The translations under genes and the position numbers were made by a program. Source: Salipiger sp. IMCC34102 (lineage in GTDB: Bacteria; Pseudomonadota; Alphaproteobacteria; Rhodobacterales; Rhodobacteraceae). Taken from it: a stretch of DNA of 64,000 nt. The stretch is from the NCBI RefSeq assembly GCF_004145405.1, contig NZ_SELQ01000001.1, forward strand, positions 372,001 through 436,000. Direction: 5' to 3'. The notes beneath the pieces were generated by a model that saw only the letters and a list, made by a program, of their open reading frames with translations, had not been told where the DNA came from and did no database searches. The first letter of the stretch is position 1. Every line of letters begins with the position of its first letter. This document shows, one piece after another, positions 1 through 12,073 of the stretch.

Positions 1-540
1 CCCGCACCGCGCGGCATGCCACAGATCGAGGTGACCTTCGACATCGACGCCAACGGCATCGTGTCGGTGGGTGCCAAGGACAAGGGCACCGGCAAGGAGC
101 AGACGATCACCATCCAGGCCTCCGGCGGTCTGTCCGACGAGGACATCGAAGCGATGGTGAAGGACGCGGAAGCCAACGCCGACGCCGACCGCGACCGTCG
201 CGAGCTGGTCGAGGCGAAGAACCAGGCGGAAAGCCTCATCCACTCGACCGAGAAGTCGCTGGAAGAGCATTCCGACAAGGTTGACCCGACCACGGTCGAA
301 GCCATCGAACTGGCCATCGCCGCGCTCAAGGACGATCTCGAGAAGGACGACAGCGCCAAGATCAAGTCGGGCATCCAGAACGTGACCGAGGCGTCCATGA
401 AACTGGGTGAGGCGATCTACAAGGCCAGCCAGGAAGAGGGTGACGCGGAACCGCAGGCGAAACCCGCCGACGAAGGGGGCGACGACGACATCCTCGACGC
501 CGACTTCGAGGACCTGGACGACGACCAGAAGCGTAACTGA
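1..540 (+). CDS. dnaK: Chaperone DnaK (Hsp70), C-terminal part, cut by window edge
   Basis: The frame is open from base 1, so only the last 179 residues of the Hsp70 chaperone are present. They cover the end of the beta-sandwich peptide-binding domain ([27 protein letters not shown]), the alpha-helical lid, and a disordered acidic tail ending [14 protein letters not shown]. This tail resembles the usual DnaK C-terminal tail contacted by partners. DnaK refolds proteins in the cytoplasm with DnaJ (next gene) and GrpE (51 kb). The ATPase domain lies outside the window. A strong hairpin and T-run follow the stop codon, so dnaK and dnaJ transcription can be uncoupled. Confidence 0.97.
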   Translation, partial: PAPRGMPQIEVTFDIDANGIVSVGAKDKGTGKEQTITIQASGGLSDEDIEAMVKDAEANADADRDRRELVEAKNQAESLIHSTEKSLEEHSDKVDPTTVEAIELAIAALKDDLEKDDSAKIKSGIQNVTEASMKLGEAIYKASQEEGDAEPQAKPADEGGDDDILDADFEDLDDDQKRN

Positions 541-561
541 GGCATCCGCCTTCGGAACATG

Positions 562-591
562 GACCGGCCCCTTAACCGGGCCGGTCTTTTT
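562..591 (+). terminator. Intrinsic terminator between dnaK and dnaJ
   Basis: A perfect 9-bp stem (GACCGGCCC at 562-570 with GGGCCGGTC at 578-586), a 7-base loop and a run of five T make a classic Rho-independent terminator. It lies 20 bases after the dnaK stop and 20 bases before the dnaJ start. It should lower dnaJ relative to dnaK rather than end all transcription, since no obvious separate dnaJ promoter fits in the remaining space. Confidence 0.85.
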
Positions 592-611
592 CCTTTCCCA
601 AGGGGGACACC

Positions 612-1763
612 ATGGCAAAACGCGATTATTACGAAACGCTCGGCCTTGCCAAAGGGGCCGACGCGGCAGCGATCAAGAAGGCCTACCGGCAGAAGGCCAA
701 GGAACTGCATCCCGACCGCAACACCGACAACCCGCGCGCCGAGGAACAGTTCAAGGAAGCCAACGAGGCCTACGAGGTTCTCAAGGACGCCGACAAGAAG
801 GCCGCCTACGACCGGTATGGCCATGCGGCCTTCGAAGGAGGCATGGGCGGCGGCGGCGGTGGACCGCGCGGCCCCCAGGGTCAGGGTGACTTCGCCTCGG
901 CCTTCTCCGACGTGTTCGACGATCTGTTCGGCGACTTCATGGGCGGACAACGGGCGGGCGGCGGGCGCACCCGCGCGGCCCGCGGCGCCGATCTGCGCTT
1001 CAATTTGCGCGTGAAGCTCGAGGACGCCTACTCCGGTCTGCAGAAGACCATCACCGTGCCCACCGCCGTCACCTGCGGCAATTGCCACGGCACCGGCGCC
1101 GACGACGGGTCGGAGGCGGTGACCTGCCCCACCTGCTCGGGCATGGGCAAGGTGCGCGCGCAGCAAGGATTCTTCACCGTCGAACGCACCTGCCCGACCT
1201 GCAACGGCGCGGGCCAGACGGTCAAGAACCCCTGCCACGTCTGCCACGGCGCGGGCCGGGTCGAGAAGGAGAAATCCCTGTCGGTCAACATCCCCGCCGG
1301 GGTCGAGACCGGCACCCGCATCCGTCTTGCCGGCGAAGGAGAGGCCGGTATGCGTGGCGGTCCCGCGGGCGATCTATACATCTTCATCGAGGTGGAGGAT
1401 CACAAGATCTTCGAGCGGGAGTCGACGAACCTCTTCTGCCGCGTGCCGGTCTCCATCGCCTCCGCCGCCCTGGGCGGCGAGATCGAGGTGCCGACCATCG
1501 ACGGCGGACGCAGCCGCGTGAAGATCCCCGAAGGATCGCAATCGGGCCGCCAGATGCGCCTGCGCTCCAAGGGAATGCCCGCCCTGCGCGGCGGCGCGAC
1601 CGGTGACATGTTCATCGAACTCGCGGTCGAGACACCCGTGAACCTGACCTCCCGCCAGAAGGAGATCCTGCGCGAATTCGACACCCTGTCGAAGGACAAC
1701 AATCCGCAGGGCTCGTCCTTCTTCAAGAGCGTCAAGGGATTCTGGGATTCGATGAAGGGCTGA
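612..1763 (+). CDS. dnaJ: Chaperone DnaJ (Hsp40)
   Basis: Type I Hsp40 co-chaperone of 383 residues that delivers unfolded clients to DnaK and stimulates its ATPase. The J domain occupies residues 1-70 with the essential HPD at 33-35. A Gly-rich linker follows (about 76-95). The zinc-finger region has four CxxC motifs at 155-158, 172-175, 194-197 and 208-211, and the C-terminal beta-sandwich peptide-binding domains run to about 350. All canonical elements are present. The start is supported by AAGGGGG about 5 bases upstream. It is convergent with the TerC-like gene, with only 12 bases between stops. Confidence 0.98.
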   Translation: MAKRDYYETLGLAKGADAAAIKKAYRQKAKELHPDRNTDNPRAEEQFKEANEAYEVLKDADKKAAYDRYGHAAFEGGMGGGGGGPRGPQGQGDFASAFSDVFDDLFGDFMGGQRAGGGRTRAARGADLRFNLRVKLEDAYSGLQKTITVPTAVTCGNCHGTGADDGSEAVTCPTCSGMGKVRAQQGFFTVERTCPTCNGAGQTVKNPCHVCHGAGRVEKEKSLSVNIPAGVETGTRIRLAGEGEAGMRGGPAGDLYIFIEVEDHKIFERESTNLFCRVPVSIASAALGGEIEVPTIDGGRSRVKIPEGSQSGRQMRLRSKGMPALRGGATGDMFIELAVETPVNLTSRQKEILREFDTLSKDNNPQGSSFFKSVKGFWDSMKG

Positions 1764-1775
1764 CGCGCCCGCGCC

Positions 1776-2864
1776 TCAGATCGGCTCGTCCCGGCTCAAC
1801 CCGACGTCCTTGATCGGCGCCCGACCGTGGGCGCCGATCGTCCGTCTGGCCTTCAGCGACGACCGTAAGGCCAGACCGATGAACGCGGCCCCCAGCAGGC
1901 CGGTCACGTATTCCGGCACGTGCACCATCGTTTGCGCGAACATGATGATCGACAGCGTGACGATCGACCAGAACGCGCCGTGTTCGAGATAGGCGAACTC
2001 CGTCAGCGTCCCCTTCTCGACCAGCATGATCGTCATCGACCGGACGTACATCGCGCCGATCCCCAGGCCGATGCCGATCAGGAACAGGTTCTGCGTCAGC
2101 GCGAAGGCCCCGATGACACCGTCGAAACTGAAGGACGCATCCAGCACCTCGAGGTAGAGGAACGCCCCCAGCCCCGCCTTGGCCGCCCCCGTGGCGAGCT
2201 TCGCGGGGTTGTCCAGCACGCTGCCCAGCACGTGGACGGCCATGTAGGTCACAAGTCCCGCGACGGCGGCATAGAGGAAGGTCGCGACCGCCGCGCCGGG
2301 CAGGATCGTGGCCACGGTCAGGATCGCGATCAGCGTGACGGCCGAGGGGATCCCCTCGTATTGCCCCAAGCGGGCCAGCGGACGCTCAACGACTCCGATC
2401 CAGTGCACGTCCTTCTCGGCGTCGATGAAGAATTTCAGGCCCACCATCATCAGGAAGGCCCCGCCAAAGCCCACGATGGACAGGTGCGCGCCTTCGATGA
2501 TCTGCGCGTATTGCGCGGGCTCGGTCGCGGCGAGGCGCAGCGCCTCCCACGGGCCGACGCCGGCGGCGAGTACGACGATCAGCAGCGGAAAGACCAGCCG
2601 CATGCCGAAGACGGCGATCAGGATGCCCCAGGTCAGGAACCGGCGTTGCCAGACCTCCGACATGGTCTTGAGCGTGTTTGCGTTCACGATGGCATTGTCG
2701 AAGGACAGGCTGATTTCCAGCACCGCCAGCAGGGCGCCGATCAGCAGGAAGGACAACATCCCCGCGGTGCCGCCTTCCATCGTGAACCCAAGCCAGGCGG
2801 CAAGCACTAGGCCCACCGCCGTGACGATGAACGACCACAGAAAATATCGCGTGACACCTTGCAT
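1776..2864 (-). CDS. DUF475 / TerC-like integral membrane protein
   Basis: A 362-residue polytopic membrane protein with many hydrophobic segments. It matches the DUF475 branch of the TerC superfamily ([16 protein letters not shown] near residue 50 and a second [12 protein letters not shown] about 200 residues later). The duplicated acidic (S)FD motifs are typical of TerC-type proteins and are thought to bind metal. TerC relatives are linked to manganese export or tellurite resistance; the substrate here is unknown. The start was chosen at 2864 because GGGAGG sits 5 bases upstream; an ATG 24 bases earlier lacks this. The last codons contain an 11-bp inverted repeat (1812-1839). Confidence 0.85.
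   Translation of the reverse strand: MQGVTRYFLWSFIVTAVGLVLAAWLGFTMEGGTAGMLSFLLIGALLAVLEISLSFDNAIVNANTLKTMSEVWQRRFLTWGILIAVFGMRLVFPLLIVVLAAGVGPWEALRLAATEPAQYAQIIEGAHLSIVGFGGAFLMMVGLKFFIDAEKDVHWIGVVERPLARLGQYEGIPSAVTLIAILTVATILPGAAVATFLYAAVAGLVTYMAVHVLGSVLDNPAKLATGAAKAGLGAFLYLEVLDASFSFDGVIGAFALTQNLFLIGIGLGIGAMYVRSMTIMLVEKGTLTEFAYLEHGAFWSIVTLSIIMFAQTMVHVPEYVTGLLGAAFIGLALRSSLKARRTIGAHGRAPIKDVGLSRDEPI
1812..1839. repeat. Perfect 11-bp inverted repeat inside the 3' end of the TerC-like gene
   Basis: GATCGGCGCCC (1812-1822) and GGGCGCCGATC (1829-1839) are perfect inverted copies separated by 6 bases. They form a very stable hairpin about 50 bases past the dnaJ stop. No T-run follows on either strand. 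It may protect or end the dnaKJ transcript inside the convergent gene, or simply be a coding coincidence. Confidence 0.6.
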
Positions 2865-2966
2865 TCGGGCCTCCCAGCCAAGCCGCACCCCGAGAAGGGG
2901 TTACGTGGCTCCTCACGCCGATATCAGGTTAATCTTTCGTTCACCATGGCGAGTCTAGGCTTGTGC

Positions 2967-3719
2967 ATGAGCCAGGGTTTCCAGGACAGCCTTCCGATGT
3001 TCGGCCAGACCGACGAAGCGCCGGAGGTGCCGGTCGCGGGGCGCCTGCCGTCCTATATCCGCGACCATCGCGCCCGGCTTCGCGACCGGTTCCGGCACGG
3101 CGGCGCCGACGCCCTGCCCGACTACGAGATGCTGGAACTTCTGCTGTTCCGCTCGATCCCCCGCAAGGACGTCAAACCGCTCGCGCGGGCCCTCATCGAC
3201 CGGTTCGGGGATTTCGCGGGCGTCCTCTCTGCCCCGATCGACAAGCTTTGCGCGGTCGAGGGGGTGGGCGAGGGCGTCGCGCTCGATTTCAAGCTGGTGG
3301 AGGCCGCGACCCACCGCATGGCCCGCGGTCGCGTGCTACGACGGCAGGTCGTCTCGAGCTGGGACGCGCTGATCGACTATTGCCATACCGTGATGGCGCA
3401 TCGCGACACCGAACAGTTCCGCATCCTTTTTCTCGACACCCGGAACACCCTCATCGCCGACGAAGCGCAGGCCACGGGCACCATCGACCACGTGCCCGTC
3501 TACCCGCGCGAGGTCGTCAAGCGCGCGCTGGAACTCAACGCCGCGGCGATCATCCTGGTGCACAACCACCCCTCCGGCGATCCCACCCCCAGCGAGGCCG
3601 ACATCGCCATGACCCGCCAGATCGAGGCCGCCGCCAATGCCCTGTCGGTGCAGGTGCACGACCACCTGATCATCGGCAAGTCGCAGGAACTGTCGTTCCG
3701 CGCCGAAGGGCTGCTTTAA
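2967..3719 (+). CDS. radC: RadC family (JAB1/MPN metalloprotease-like) protein
   Basis: About 250 residues. The N-terminal UPF0758 helical part contains a helix-hairpin-helix-like segment ([17 protein letters not shown]), followed by a JAB/MPN domain. The zinc motif is intact: [14 protein letters not shown] near residue 195 supplies HxH...D. The family name comes from an old DNA-repair assignment that was later withdrawn; the true function is unknown, although relatives occur in anti-restriction and defence loci. ATG codons at 2946 and 2967 are both possible; 2967 gives a product close to usual size with an AGG about 7 bases upstream. Its TAA overlaps the stop of the convergent PBP-OmpA gene. 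Confidence 0.9.
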   Translation: MSQGFQDSLPMFGQTDEAPEVPVAGRLPSYIRDHRARLRDRFRHGGADALPDYEMLELLLFRSIPRKDVKPLARALIDRFGDFAGVLSAPIDKLCAVEGVGEGVALDFKLVEAATHRMARGRVLRRQVVSSWDALIDYCHTVMAHRDTEQFRILFLDTRNTLIADEAQATGTIDHVPVYPREVVKRALELNAAAIILVHNHPSGDPTPSEADIAMTRQIEAAANALSVQVHDHLIIGKSQELSFRAEGLL

Positions 3720-5263
3720 TCGCCGATCCAGACTTCGACCCGGCGGTTCATCTGCCGCCCCCAGGCGGTGTCGTCGCAACCCATCGGCAAGGCCTCCCCG
3801 AAGGCGGCCGTTCGCAGGCGCACGTCCTCCGGCACGGCCCCCAGCAACTCCATCAGGCGCTCGCGGATGCGCGCCGCACGGTCACGCGACAGATCCAGGT
3901 TCGCATCCGCCGGTCCCGCCCCGTCGGAAAAGCCGATCAGCAGGATATCGCGCCCGGCATAATTCCCCGCCCGGATGTCATGGGCCAAGGTCAGCAGGTT
4001 GGCCGAGGAGACGGGATCCAGCGTCGATTGCCCGATCTCGAACCGGAAGGTCAGGGACGCGCGGGCATGGGCCCGCATCAGGCGCACCATGCGCTGCAAC
4101 TCTCTCAGCGGCGTGTCCGTACCGGCGATGCCGATCGCATGGGCCAATCGCCCACCTTGCGCATCCAGCGGGATCGGCACGACGCCCAGGTCCACCAGCC
4201 CCGCGCGGCGGATGATCAGATGCGCTTCGGGCTCGCGCAGGAAGCGCAGGAATTCCCGCACCACGGGGGCCTGCCGGGTTTGCGACAGCGTGACGAAGAC
4301 CGGGGTGGTCAGTGGATAATCCTGCGTCTTGATCCCCGTCAGCAAGGGCGCGGCGGTCAGCCCGCAACTGTCGCGCAAGCTCAGGGGCTGGGCCACGCCC
4401 GTGTCGCCCAGTGCCGTCAGGCCCAGCGCACCGGGGTCCGCCGCCACGGCCGCCGCCAGCGCATCGGGGTCCGCGTGCCGCGTCACGCCCGCCACCTCGT
4501 CCGACAGGGCCGTGATGAACGCCTGCGCCTGCCCGTCGCCGGAGGGGCCAAGATGCAGCGTGATCGGCGTACCGTCCTCCCACGCCGTGCGCGCCCCCGT
4601 GAAGGCCGCGTCGAGCAATGCGGGATCGATCGTGCGCACCGGGTTCAGCGGCGAGACGATCGGCACCAGCGCGTCGATGCCGAGGATCGCCGTTTGCCCC
4701 AACCCGCGCAGATCGCCCAGGCCCACCTCTTGCACGCGGGCGCGTTCGTCGGCGCTGGCCTCGCGGTAGGACAGGGCGGCGTCCGCCTCGAAACTGACGA
4801 GATCCGCGAAACCCTCCGAACTGCTCGACGCCCGGATCGAGACGATCAATTGCGCCACCTCCGCCTCGTCCATCAGCCGGAACGTCTGGTGCGTCAGGTC
4901 CGTCTCCTGCTGCAGGGTCGACCATCCTCGGGCGCGTGCAAACCCGTCCAGAAGCGCCGGGAAAAGCACCTGCGCAATCCGCGGCGTGCCAGAGACACGC
5001 AAGGTCGGCACGTAGTCCGCGGCATCCGGGCACCCGTCGCCCGCGCAGGCGACATCGTCGTAATCCACCGTCAGCGGGCCATAGTCCGATTCGATCCGCA
5101 CGAAGCGTCCGTCGAAGCTGACCAGTCGGCCGGTCAGCACGAGGTCCCCCTGCCGGGAGGTCAGCGTGATCTCCTGCGCGCGGGCGGTCCCGCCCAACAG
5201 AAAAGATGCGACAACCAGGGTTGCCGCACCGATCCGTAACCAGCGTGTCAAAGCGCGTTTCAT
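3716..5263 (-). CDS. Periplasmic phosphate-binding-like domain fused to OmpA peptidoglycan-binding domain
   Basis: A 515-residue exported protein. A signal peptide with a hydrophobic core ends at about residue 30 (GGTARAQ). The middle, roughly residues 90-370, resembles a PstS-type substrate-binding fold ([32 protein letters not shown]). The C-terminal 115 residues are an OmpA/MotB-like domain ([19 protein letters not shown] followed by RAARIRERL, ending [10 protein letters not shown]). OmpA domains grip peptidoglycan, so this probably anchors a ligand-binding or sensor domain to the wall. The start overlaps the stop of the upstream exported protein as ATGA, so the two are translationally coupled. 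The ligand is unknown. Confidence 0.85.
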   Translation of the reverse strand: MKRALTRWLRIGAATLVVASFLLGGTARAQEITLTSRQGDLVLTGRLVSFDGRFVRIESDYGPLTVDYDDVACAGDGCPDAADYVPTLRVSGTPRIAQVLFPALLDGFARARGWSTLQQETDLTHQTFRLMDEAEVAQLIVSIRASSSSEGFADLVSFEADAALSYREASADERARVQEVGLGDLRGLGQTAILGIDALVPIVSPLNPVRTIDPALLDAAFTGARTAWEDGTPITLHLGPSGDGQAQAFITALSDEVAGVTRHADPDALAAAVAADPGALGLTALGDTGVAQPLSLRDSCGLTAAPLLTGIKTQDYPLTTPVFVTLSQTRQAPVVREFLRFLREPEAHLIIRRAGLVDLGVVPIPLDAQGGRLAHAIGIAGTDTPLRELQRMVRLMRAHARASLTFRFEIGQSTLDPVSSANLLTLAHDIRAGNYAGRDILLIGFSDGAGPADANLDLSRDRAARIRERLMELLGAVPEDVRLRTAAFGEALPMGCDDTAWGRQMNRRVEVWIGD

Positions 5264-6345
5264 TTGGCAGCGAGTGTCAGGTCCTCGAACATGTTTTTCA
5301 ACACCAGATATTCGCCCTGCGCCTCGCATCCCGGCATTGTCATCACCAGATCGACCGCCTCGGCCTCGGCACCGACATTCACCTGGATGCTCTGCGCCGC
5401 CACTTCGCGACCGCAGTTGCCGGACGTCACCGCGGCCTCGACCGACAGGGCGACTGTTCCGTCGCGCTGCGAGGTGCCGCTGGGATAGGTATAGACCTCT
5501 GCCATCAATCCGTCGCTGATGGCGCCGTCACCCAGTCGCGTGATGACGCCGCCGGTCCCCGCCAGAGCGTCCTGCGTGTCGCCGGGCGTTTCCGCCCAAA
5601 GGTGTCCTTCACCGAAATACGCCGCCCCGAATTCAAGCGCGTGCAACTCGACGCCCGCATCGCCCTGCCACTGCAGGACCGCGCGGTCGACCTCTGCCAC
5701 TTCGGGGACCGAGGCGGTCGCGACCGCGCCGGAACCTTCACCGAAATCCGCCAGGAACAGCGCATCCTCCGACAGGGCCGGCACGCGGGCGGTGAACACG
5801 CCTTCGGCATCGGTGATCCCCTGGAACATCATGCCCTGGTGATGGATCGTCACGACGGCCTCCGCGCGGCAGCCGTCCTCGACGGTGACCTGCACCATGG
5901 CAAGCGGTTGCGGTTCGGCCGTCATCCGCGCCTTGCAGACCGGGGGAGCCGTCTTCGCAGGCGCGGGCGTCGTGATCGTCACGGGCCGCGGGATCCGTGC
6001 GGTGTCCTGCGGGGCGGGCGCTTCGGTGTAGGCGACGGTCATGGCCTCCGGCACCGGCGCGTCCAGCCGTGGCGCGGCGGGATCGCCCGGCAGTTGGACC
6101 TCGGTCGCTCCGGTGTCGGCCACAGGCACGCGCGCGGCAGGTGCGAAGGTGGAGACCCCCTCCCCCTTCAGCGGCCCACCCGCGACGGAAAGCTGCGGAG
6201 AGCCGGTCGCGGGCTGCGGCGCGGCCTCGGCGTCGTACCCGATCCGGTCGGCGAGGGCATCGCCGTATTGCATCACCGACCCGATCCCGAGCGCCACGCA
6301 GAAGGTGGTCCCGGCGGTCAGGAATTTTCTGGTCTTCGGCTTCAC
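5260..6345 (-). CDS. Uncharacterised exported protein, partner of the PBP-OmpA gene
   Basis: A 361-residue protein with one N-terminal hydrophobic segment (residues about 8-30), a Pro/Ala/Thr-rich low-complexity linker (about 40-135) and a C-terminal domain of unknown fold. That domain has four cysteines (in VCKA, DGCRAE, SGNCGRE and MPGCEA), consistent with two disulfides in the periplasm. I recognise no enzyme motif. The start is GTG, with GAGGGA about 6 bases upstream. It overlaps the PBP-OmpA gene by ATGA, implying a joint envelope function. I recall similar proteins beside secA in Rhodobacteraceae, sometimes labelled translocase, but nothing in the sequence supports that name. Confidence 0.7.
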   Translation of the reverse strand: MKPKTRKFLTAGTTFCVALGIGSVMQYGDALADRIGYDAEAAPQPATGSPQLSVAGGPLKGEGVSTFAPAARVPVADTGATEVQLPGDPAAPRLDAPVPEAMTVAYTEAPAPQDTARIPRPVTITTPAPAKTAPPVCKARMTAEPQPLAMVQVTVEDGCRAEAVVTIHHQGMMFQGITDAEGVFTARVPALSEDALFLADFGEGSGAVATASVPEVAEVDRAVLQWQGDAGVELHALEFGAAYFGEGHLWAETPGDTQDALAGTGGVITRLGDGAISDGLMAEVYTYPSGTSQRDGTVALSVEAAVTSGNCGREVAAQSIQVNVGAEAEAVDLVMTMPGCEAQGEYLVLKNMFEDLTLAAK

Positions 6346-6438
6346 GGCAGATCCCTCGTCACAAGTGCGATCAGGCGGATCGTGCCACCTGCCCGTGTCG
6401 GCGCCGGGACGCGCGCAAGGTCATCCTATGACCGAATT

Positions 6439-6470
6439 GGGGCGGGGCATGGTCAAGGCCCTCCCGCCCC
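6439..6470 (-). terminator. GC hairpin downstream of secA
   Basis: GGGGCGGG (6439-6446) and CCCGCCCC (6463-6470) pair across 16 bases, beginning 9 bases past the secA stop on the minus strand. There is no clear T-run, so it may be a weak or Rho-assisted terminator or an mRNA end. Confidence 0.4.
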
Positions 6471-6478
6471 GGCGCGCG

Positions 6479-9181
<2,703 letters not shown>

Positions 9182-9291
9182 AACTTCCCCGCTCAGAGCA
9201 CTTCCGCTCGTATGATCCGTCGTCCAAGGAGGCTGCTTGTCGGCCACGGCTTGCGCCCCTAGTTAGGAACCAAGACCTGCCTCTCCGGGCT

Positions 9292-9320
9292 TTGAGCAGC
9301 CGATGTAAGGGCGCAGGTAA
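9292..9320 (+). promoter_or_regulatory. Possible sigma70 promoter for ppiC-argJ-mutT
   Basis: TTGAGC (9292-9297) and AGGTAA (9315-9320) are 17 bases apart, about 49 bases before the ppiC start, in the 187-base divergent gap between secA and ppiC. The -10 match is poor. Confidence 0.25.
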
Positions 9321-9368
9321 GCCAAGTCAACGCAGGCCCCCCGGGCTGCTTCGCACAAGGACAAAGAC

Positions 9369-10205
9369 ATGACCCGATTGACCACCCTTCTCGGCGCATC
9401 CGCCATCGCGCTGACGGCCGGCACGGCCCAGGCACAGGATGCCTCCACCGTCGTCGTCACCGTGGGCGATACCGACATCACCCTGGGCGAGCTGATCATC
9501 GCCCGCGCCCAGCTGCCGCAGCAATACGCCCAGTTGCCCGACGACGTCCTGCTGCAGGGGCTGATCGACCAGCTGGTGCAGCAGCAACTTCTGGCAGAGA
9601 CGCTGGAAGACGTGCCCGCCCGCGTGGATCTCGCACTCGCCAACGAGGAACGGTCGCTGAAGGCCGGCGAGGTCGTCACCGACCTGTCCGAGGCCGCCGT
9701 CACCGAAGAGGCGATCCAGACCCGCTTCGACGAGATGACCGCCGGGGGCGAGGCCGAGCCCGCCACCGAATACAACGCCAGCCACCTGCTGGTCGAAACC
9801 GAGGAAGAGGCGCAGGCCGCCGCCGAGCGCATCGAGGGCGGCGAGGATTTCGCCGCCGTCGCGACCGAAGTCTCCACCGGTCCTTCCGCCCCCAATGGCG
9901 GAGAGCTGGGCTGGTTCGGCGCGGGCATGATGGTGCCCGAGTTCGAAACCGCCGTCGCAGAAATGGAGGTGGGTGCCATCTCCGAGCCGGTGCAGACCCA
10001 GTTCGGCTGGCACATCATCAAGCTGAACGAGACGCGCCCCGTCGCCCCGCCCGAGCTGGCCGAGGTCAGCGACGAGATCGCGGCCACCCTTCAGCAGGAA
10101 GCGATCAACGCCCGGATCGAGGAATTGCGCGCCGAAACCGAGGTCACCGTGACCGAGGACCTCGATCCCGCGCTGGTCAACGACCTCACGCTTCTGGAAG
10201 ACTGA
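9369..10205 (+). CDS. Periplasmic parvulin-type peptidyl-prolyl isomerase
   Basis: 278 residues. The signal peptide is cleaved after about residue 22 (TAQAQ). An N-terminal helical SurA/PpiC-like chaperone region spans about 25-130 and a single parvulin rotamase domain about 138-232 (ASHLLVETEEEA, NGGELGWFGAGMMVPEFE, TQFGWHIIKL). It isomerises prolyl bonds of secreted or outer-membrane proteins in the periplasm. AAGGACAAAGAC before the ATG supplies the ribosome site. argJ begins 3 bases after its stop, so the two form an operon with no obvious metabolic link. It faces secA across a divergent promoter region, which fits a shared role in secretion. Confidence 0.93.
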   Translation: MTRLTTLLGASAIALTAGTAQAQDASTVVVTVGDTDITLGELIIARAQLPQQYAQLPDDVLLQGLIDQLVQQQLLAETLEDVPARVDLALANEERSLKAGEVVTDLSEAAVTEEAIQTRFDEMTAGGEAEPATEYNASHLLVETEEEAQAAAERIEGGEDFAAVATEVSTGPSAPNGGELGWFGAGMMVPEFETAVAEMEVGAISEPVQTQFGWHIIKLNETRPVAPPELAEVSDEIAATLQQEAINARIEELRAETEVTVTEDLDPALVNDLTLLED

Positions 10206-10208
10206 GCC

Positions 10209-11420
10209 ATGGCCCTCTCCCCGCTGGCGCCGGCCAGCTTTCCCGACCTGCCCGTGATCGCGGGCGTCACCTTCGCGGCGGCGCAAGCGGGGATCAAGTA
10301 CAAGGGCCGCACCGACGTGATGCTGGCCTTGCTGGCCGCAGGCACGACCGTGGCGGGCGTCTTCACGCGCTCCGCCACGCGCTCGGCCAACGTGCTGGAT
10401 TGCCAGGCCAAGCTTGGCTCCGGCACCGATCCGGCGGCGATCGTGGTGAACTCGGGCAATTCCAACGCCTTCACCGGGCGCGCGGGCGAGGTTTCCGTCA
10501 AGGCGATCTGCGACGCGGTGGCCCGGGCGACGGGCATCGACGCGGCCCGTGTCTTCACCGCCTCCACCGGGGTGATCGGCGAACCGCTGCCCCATGACCG
10601 GATCGTCGCGAAACTGGAAGAGTTGCGCGACGCCCAGGCCGAAACGGGCCTCGCCTCCGCCGCCCGTGCCATCATGACGACCGACACCTTCCCCAAGGGC
10701 GCCACCCGCACGATCGAGGTCGATGGCAAGGCGGTGAACATCGCGGGCATCGCCAAGGGCTCCGGCATGATCGCGCCCGACATGGCGACGATGCTGGTCT
10801 ACATCTTCACCGACGCCGTCTGCGAACACGCCGCGCTGCAGCCGATGCTCGCGCGCTTGACGGACCGGACGTTCAACAACATCACCGTGGACAGCGACAC
10901 CTCGACCTCGGACTCGCTGCTGCTGGCCGCGACCGGAGCATCCGGGGTCGACGTGGCGGACAACGCGGCGTTCGAGGAGGCGCTCCACTCCGTCATGCTG
11001 GACCTCGCCCACCAGGTCGTGCGCGACGGCGAAGGGGCGACCAAGTTCGTCACCGTCGCCGTGACCGGGGCGGCGAGCGACGCCGACGCGCGTCTCGTCG
11101 CGATGGCCACCGCGAACTCTCCGCTGGTCAAGACCGCCATCGCCGGAGAGGACCCCAACTGGGGACGCGTTGTCATGGCCGTCGGCAAGTCCGGCGCGCA
11201 AGCCGACCGGGATCGCCTGACGATCAAGCTGGGGGACCTCACGCTGGCCCGCGACGGCTGGCGTGACCCCGACTACTCGGAAGAGGCCTGCGCCGCCTAC
11301 ATGAAGCAGCAGGACCTGATCTTGGGCATCGACCTCGGCTTGGGCGACGGGGCCTGCACCGTCTGGACCTGCGACCTGACCCATGAGTACATCCGCATCA
11401 ACGCGGACTACCGGTCCTGA
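10209..11420 (+). CDS. argJ: Bifunctional glutamate N-acetyltransferase / ornithine acetyltransferase ArgJ
   Basis: 403 residues. ArgJ moves the acetyl group from N-acetylornithine to glutamate (and can use acetyl-CoA), recycling acetyl in arginine synthesis. The precursor cuts itself before the Thr of the MATML motif, here Thr194 in KGSGMIAPDMATML, giving alpha and beta chains; this Thr is the nucleophile. Other family signatures are present (NSGNSNAFTG, FNNITVDSDTSTSD, GEDPNWGR). It sits 3 bases after ppiC and 49 bases before mutT. argG, a later step of the same pathway, lies at 40.7 kb. Confidence 0.97.
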   Translation: MALSPLAPASFPDLPVIAGVTFAAAQAGIKYKGRTDVMLALLAAGTTVAGVFTRSATRSANVLDCQAKLGSGTDPAAIVVNSGNSNAFTGRAGEVSVKAICDAVARATGIDAARVFTASTGVIGEPLPHDRIVAKLEELRDAQAETGLASAARAIMTTDTFPKGATRTIEVDGKAVNIAGIAKGSGMIAPDMATMLVYIFTDAVCEHAALQPMLARLTDRTFNNITVDSDTSTSDSLLLAATGASGVDVADNAAFEEALHSVMLDLAHQVVRDGEGATKFVTVAVTGAASDADARLVAMATANSPLVKTAIAGEDPNWGRVVMAVGKSGAQADRDRLTIKLGDLTLARDGWRDPDYSEEACAAYMKQQDLILGIDLGLGDGACTVWTCDLTHEYIRINADYRS

Positions 11421-11469
11421 AACGCCCCGCCCCGGCCCCGCGCCGGGGTCACCTTTCGTCGGAGACTCC

Positions 11470-11868
11470 ATGAAGCTGCTACTCGTCAGCGCCGTCGCCC
11501 TGATCGACGTCGACGGCCGCATCCTGCTGGCGCAACGCCCCGAGGGAAAATCCCTCGCCGGCCTGTGGGAGTTTCCCGGCGGCAAGGTCGATCCCGGCGA
11601 AACCCCGGAGGTCGCGCTGATCCGCGAACTTCAGGAAGAGTTGGGCATCGACACCTGGGCGTCCTGCCTCGCACCGCTGACCTTCGCAAGCCACACCTAC
11701 GACGACTTCCACCTGCTGATGCCGCTCTACGCCTGCCGCAAGTGGGAAGGCACGCCGCAGCCCCGGGAAGGTCAGACCCTCAAATGGGTCCACGCGCGCG
11801 ACCTCAAGGACTACCCGATGCCCCCCGCCGACATCCCCCTGATCCCCATTCTGCGCGACTGGCTCTAG
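11470..11868 (+). CDS. mutT: (Deoxy)nucleoside triphosphate pyrophosphohydrolase, MutT
   Basis: 132-residue Nudix hydrolase that destroys 8-oxo-dGTP so it is not built into DNA. The Nudix box runs from GGKVDPGE (residues 37-44) to RELQEELGI (about 52-60), with all metal-binding Glu present. The MutT-specific context LLAQRPEGKSLAGLWEFPGG is a good match. GGAGACTCC lies just before the ATG. An in-frame upstream extension of 29 residues overlaps argJ and has no homology. It is the likely last gene of ppiC-argJ-mutT. Confidence 0.93.
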   Translation: MKLLLVSAVALIDVDGRILLAQRPEGKSLAGLWEFPGGKVDPGETPEVALIRELQEELGIDTWASCLAPLTFASHTYDDFHLLMPLYACRKWEGTPQPREGQTLKWVHARDLKDYPMPPADIPLIPILRDWL

Positions 11869-12020
11869 AAGCGCGCCGCCCCTCCTCGCTTTTTTCCAAG
11901 TACTTGAACACGACGCCCGTCGCAGGCCCACCGCGGGCCATGATGCGCTACCTCCCCCTTCATCTGGCAAGATAAACTCACGACGCAACGCCAGCCGAAT
12001 GCGGTCGGCCCGGTAAACGC
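11869..12020. other. Convergent intergenic gap, mutT / infB
   Basis: About 150 bases between the mutT stop and the infB terminator. It holds a T-run (TTTTTT at 11890-11895) after a C-rich stretch but no convincing stem for mutT. No gene or RNA is visible. Confidence 0.4.
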
Positions 12021-12054
12021 AAAACGGCCCGCAGGATCTCTCCCGCGGGCCGTT
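12021..12054 (-). terminator. Intrinsic terminator of the rimP-nusA-infB operon
   Basis: A perfect 10-bp stem (AACGGCCCGC at 12023-12032 with GCGGGCCGTT at 12045-12054), a 12-base loop, and TTTT on the minus strand lie 19 bases past the infB stop. Confidence 0.85.
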
Positions 12055-12073
12055 CCAATTCAGGGCATTCGGA

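Noticed and set aside
2887-2901. ACCCC / GGGGT mini hairpin between TerC-like gene and radC
   Set aside because: Only 5 bp with no T-run in a divergent gap; such stems are expected by chance at this GC content.
2963-5239. Long plus-strand open frame opposite the PBP-OmpA gene
   Set aside because: It is a high-GC shadow frame: Arg/Gly/Pro-rich with no domain, overlapping radC and a well-supported minus-strand gene.
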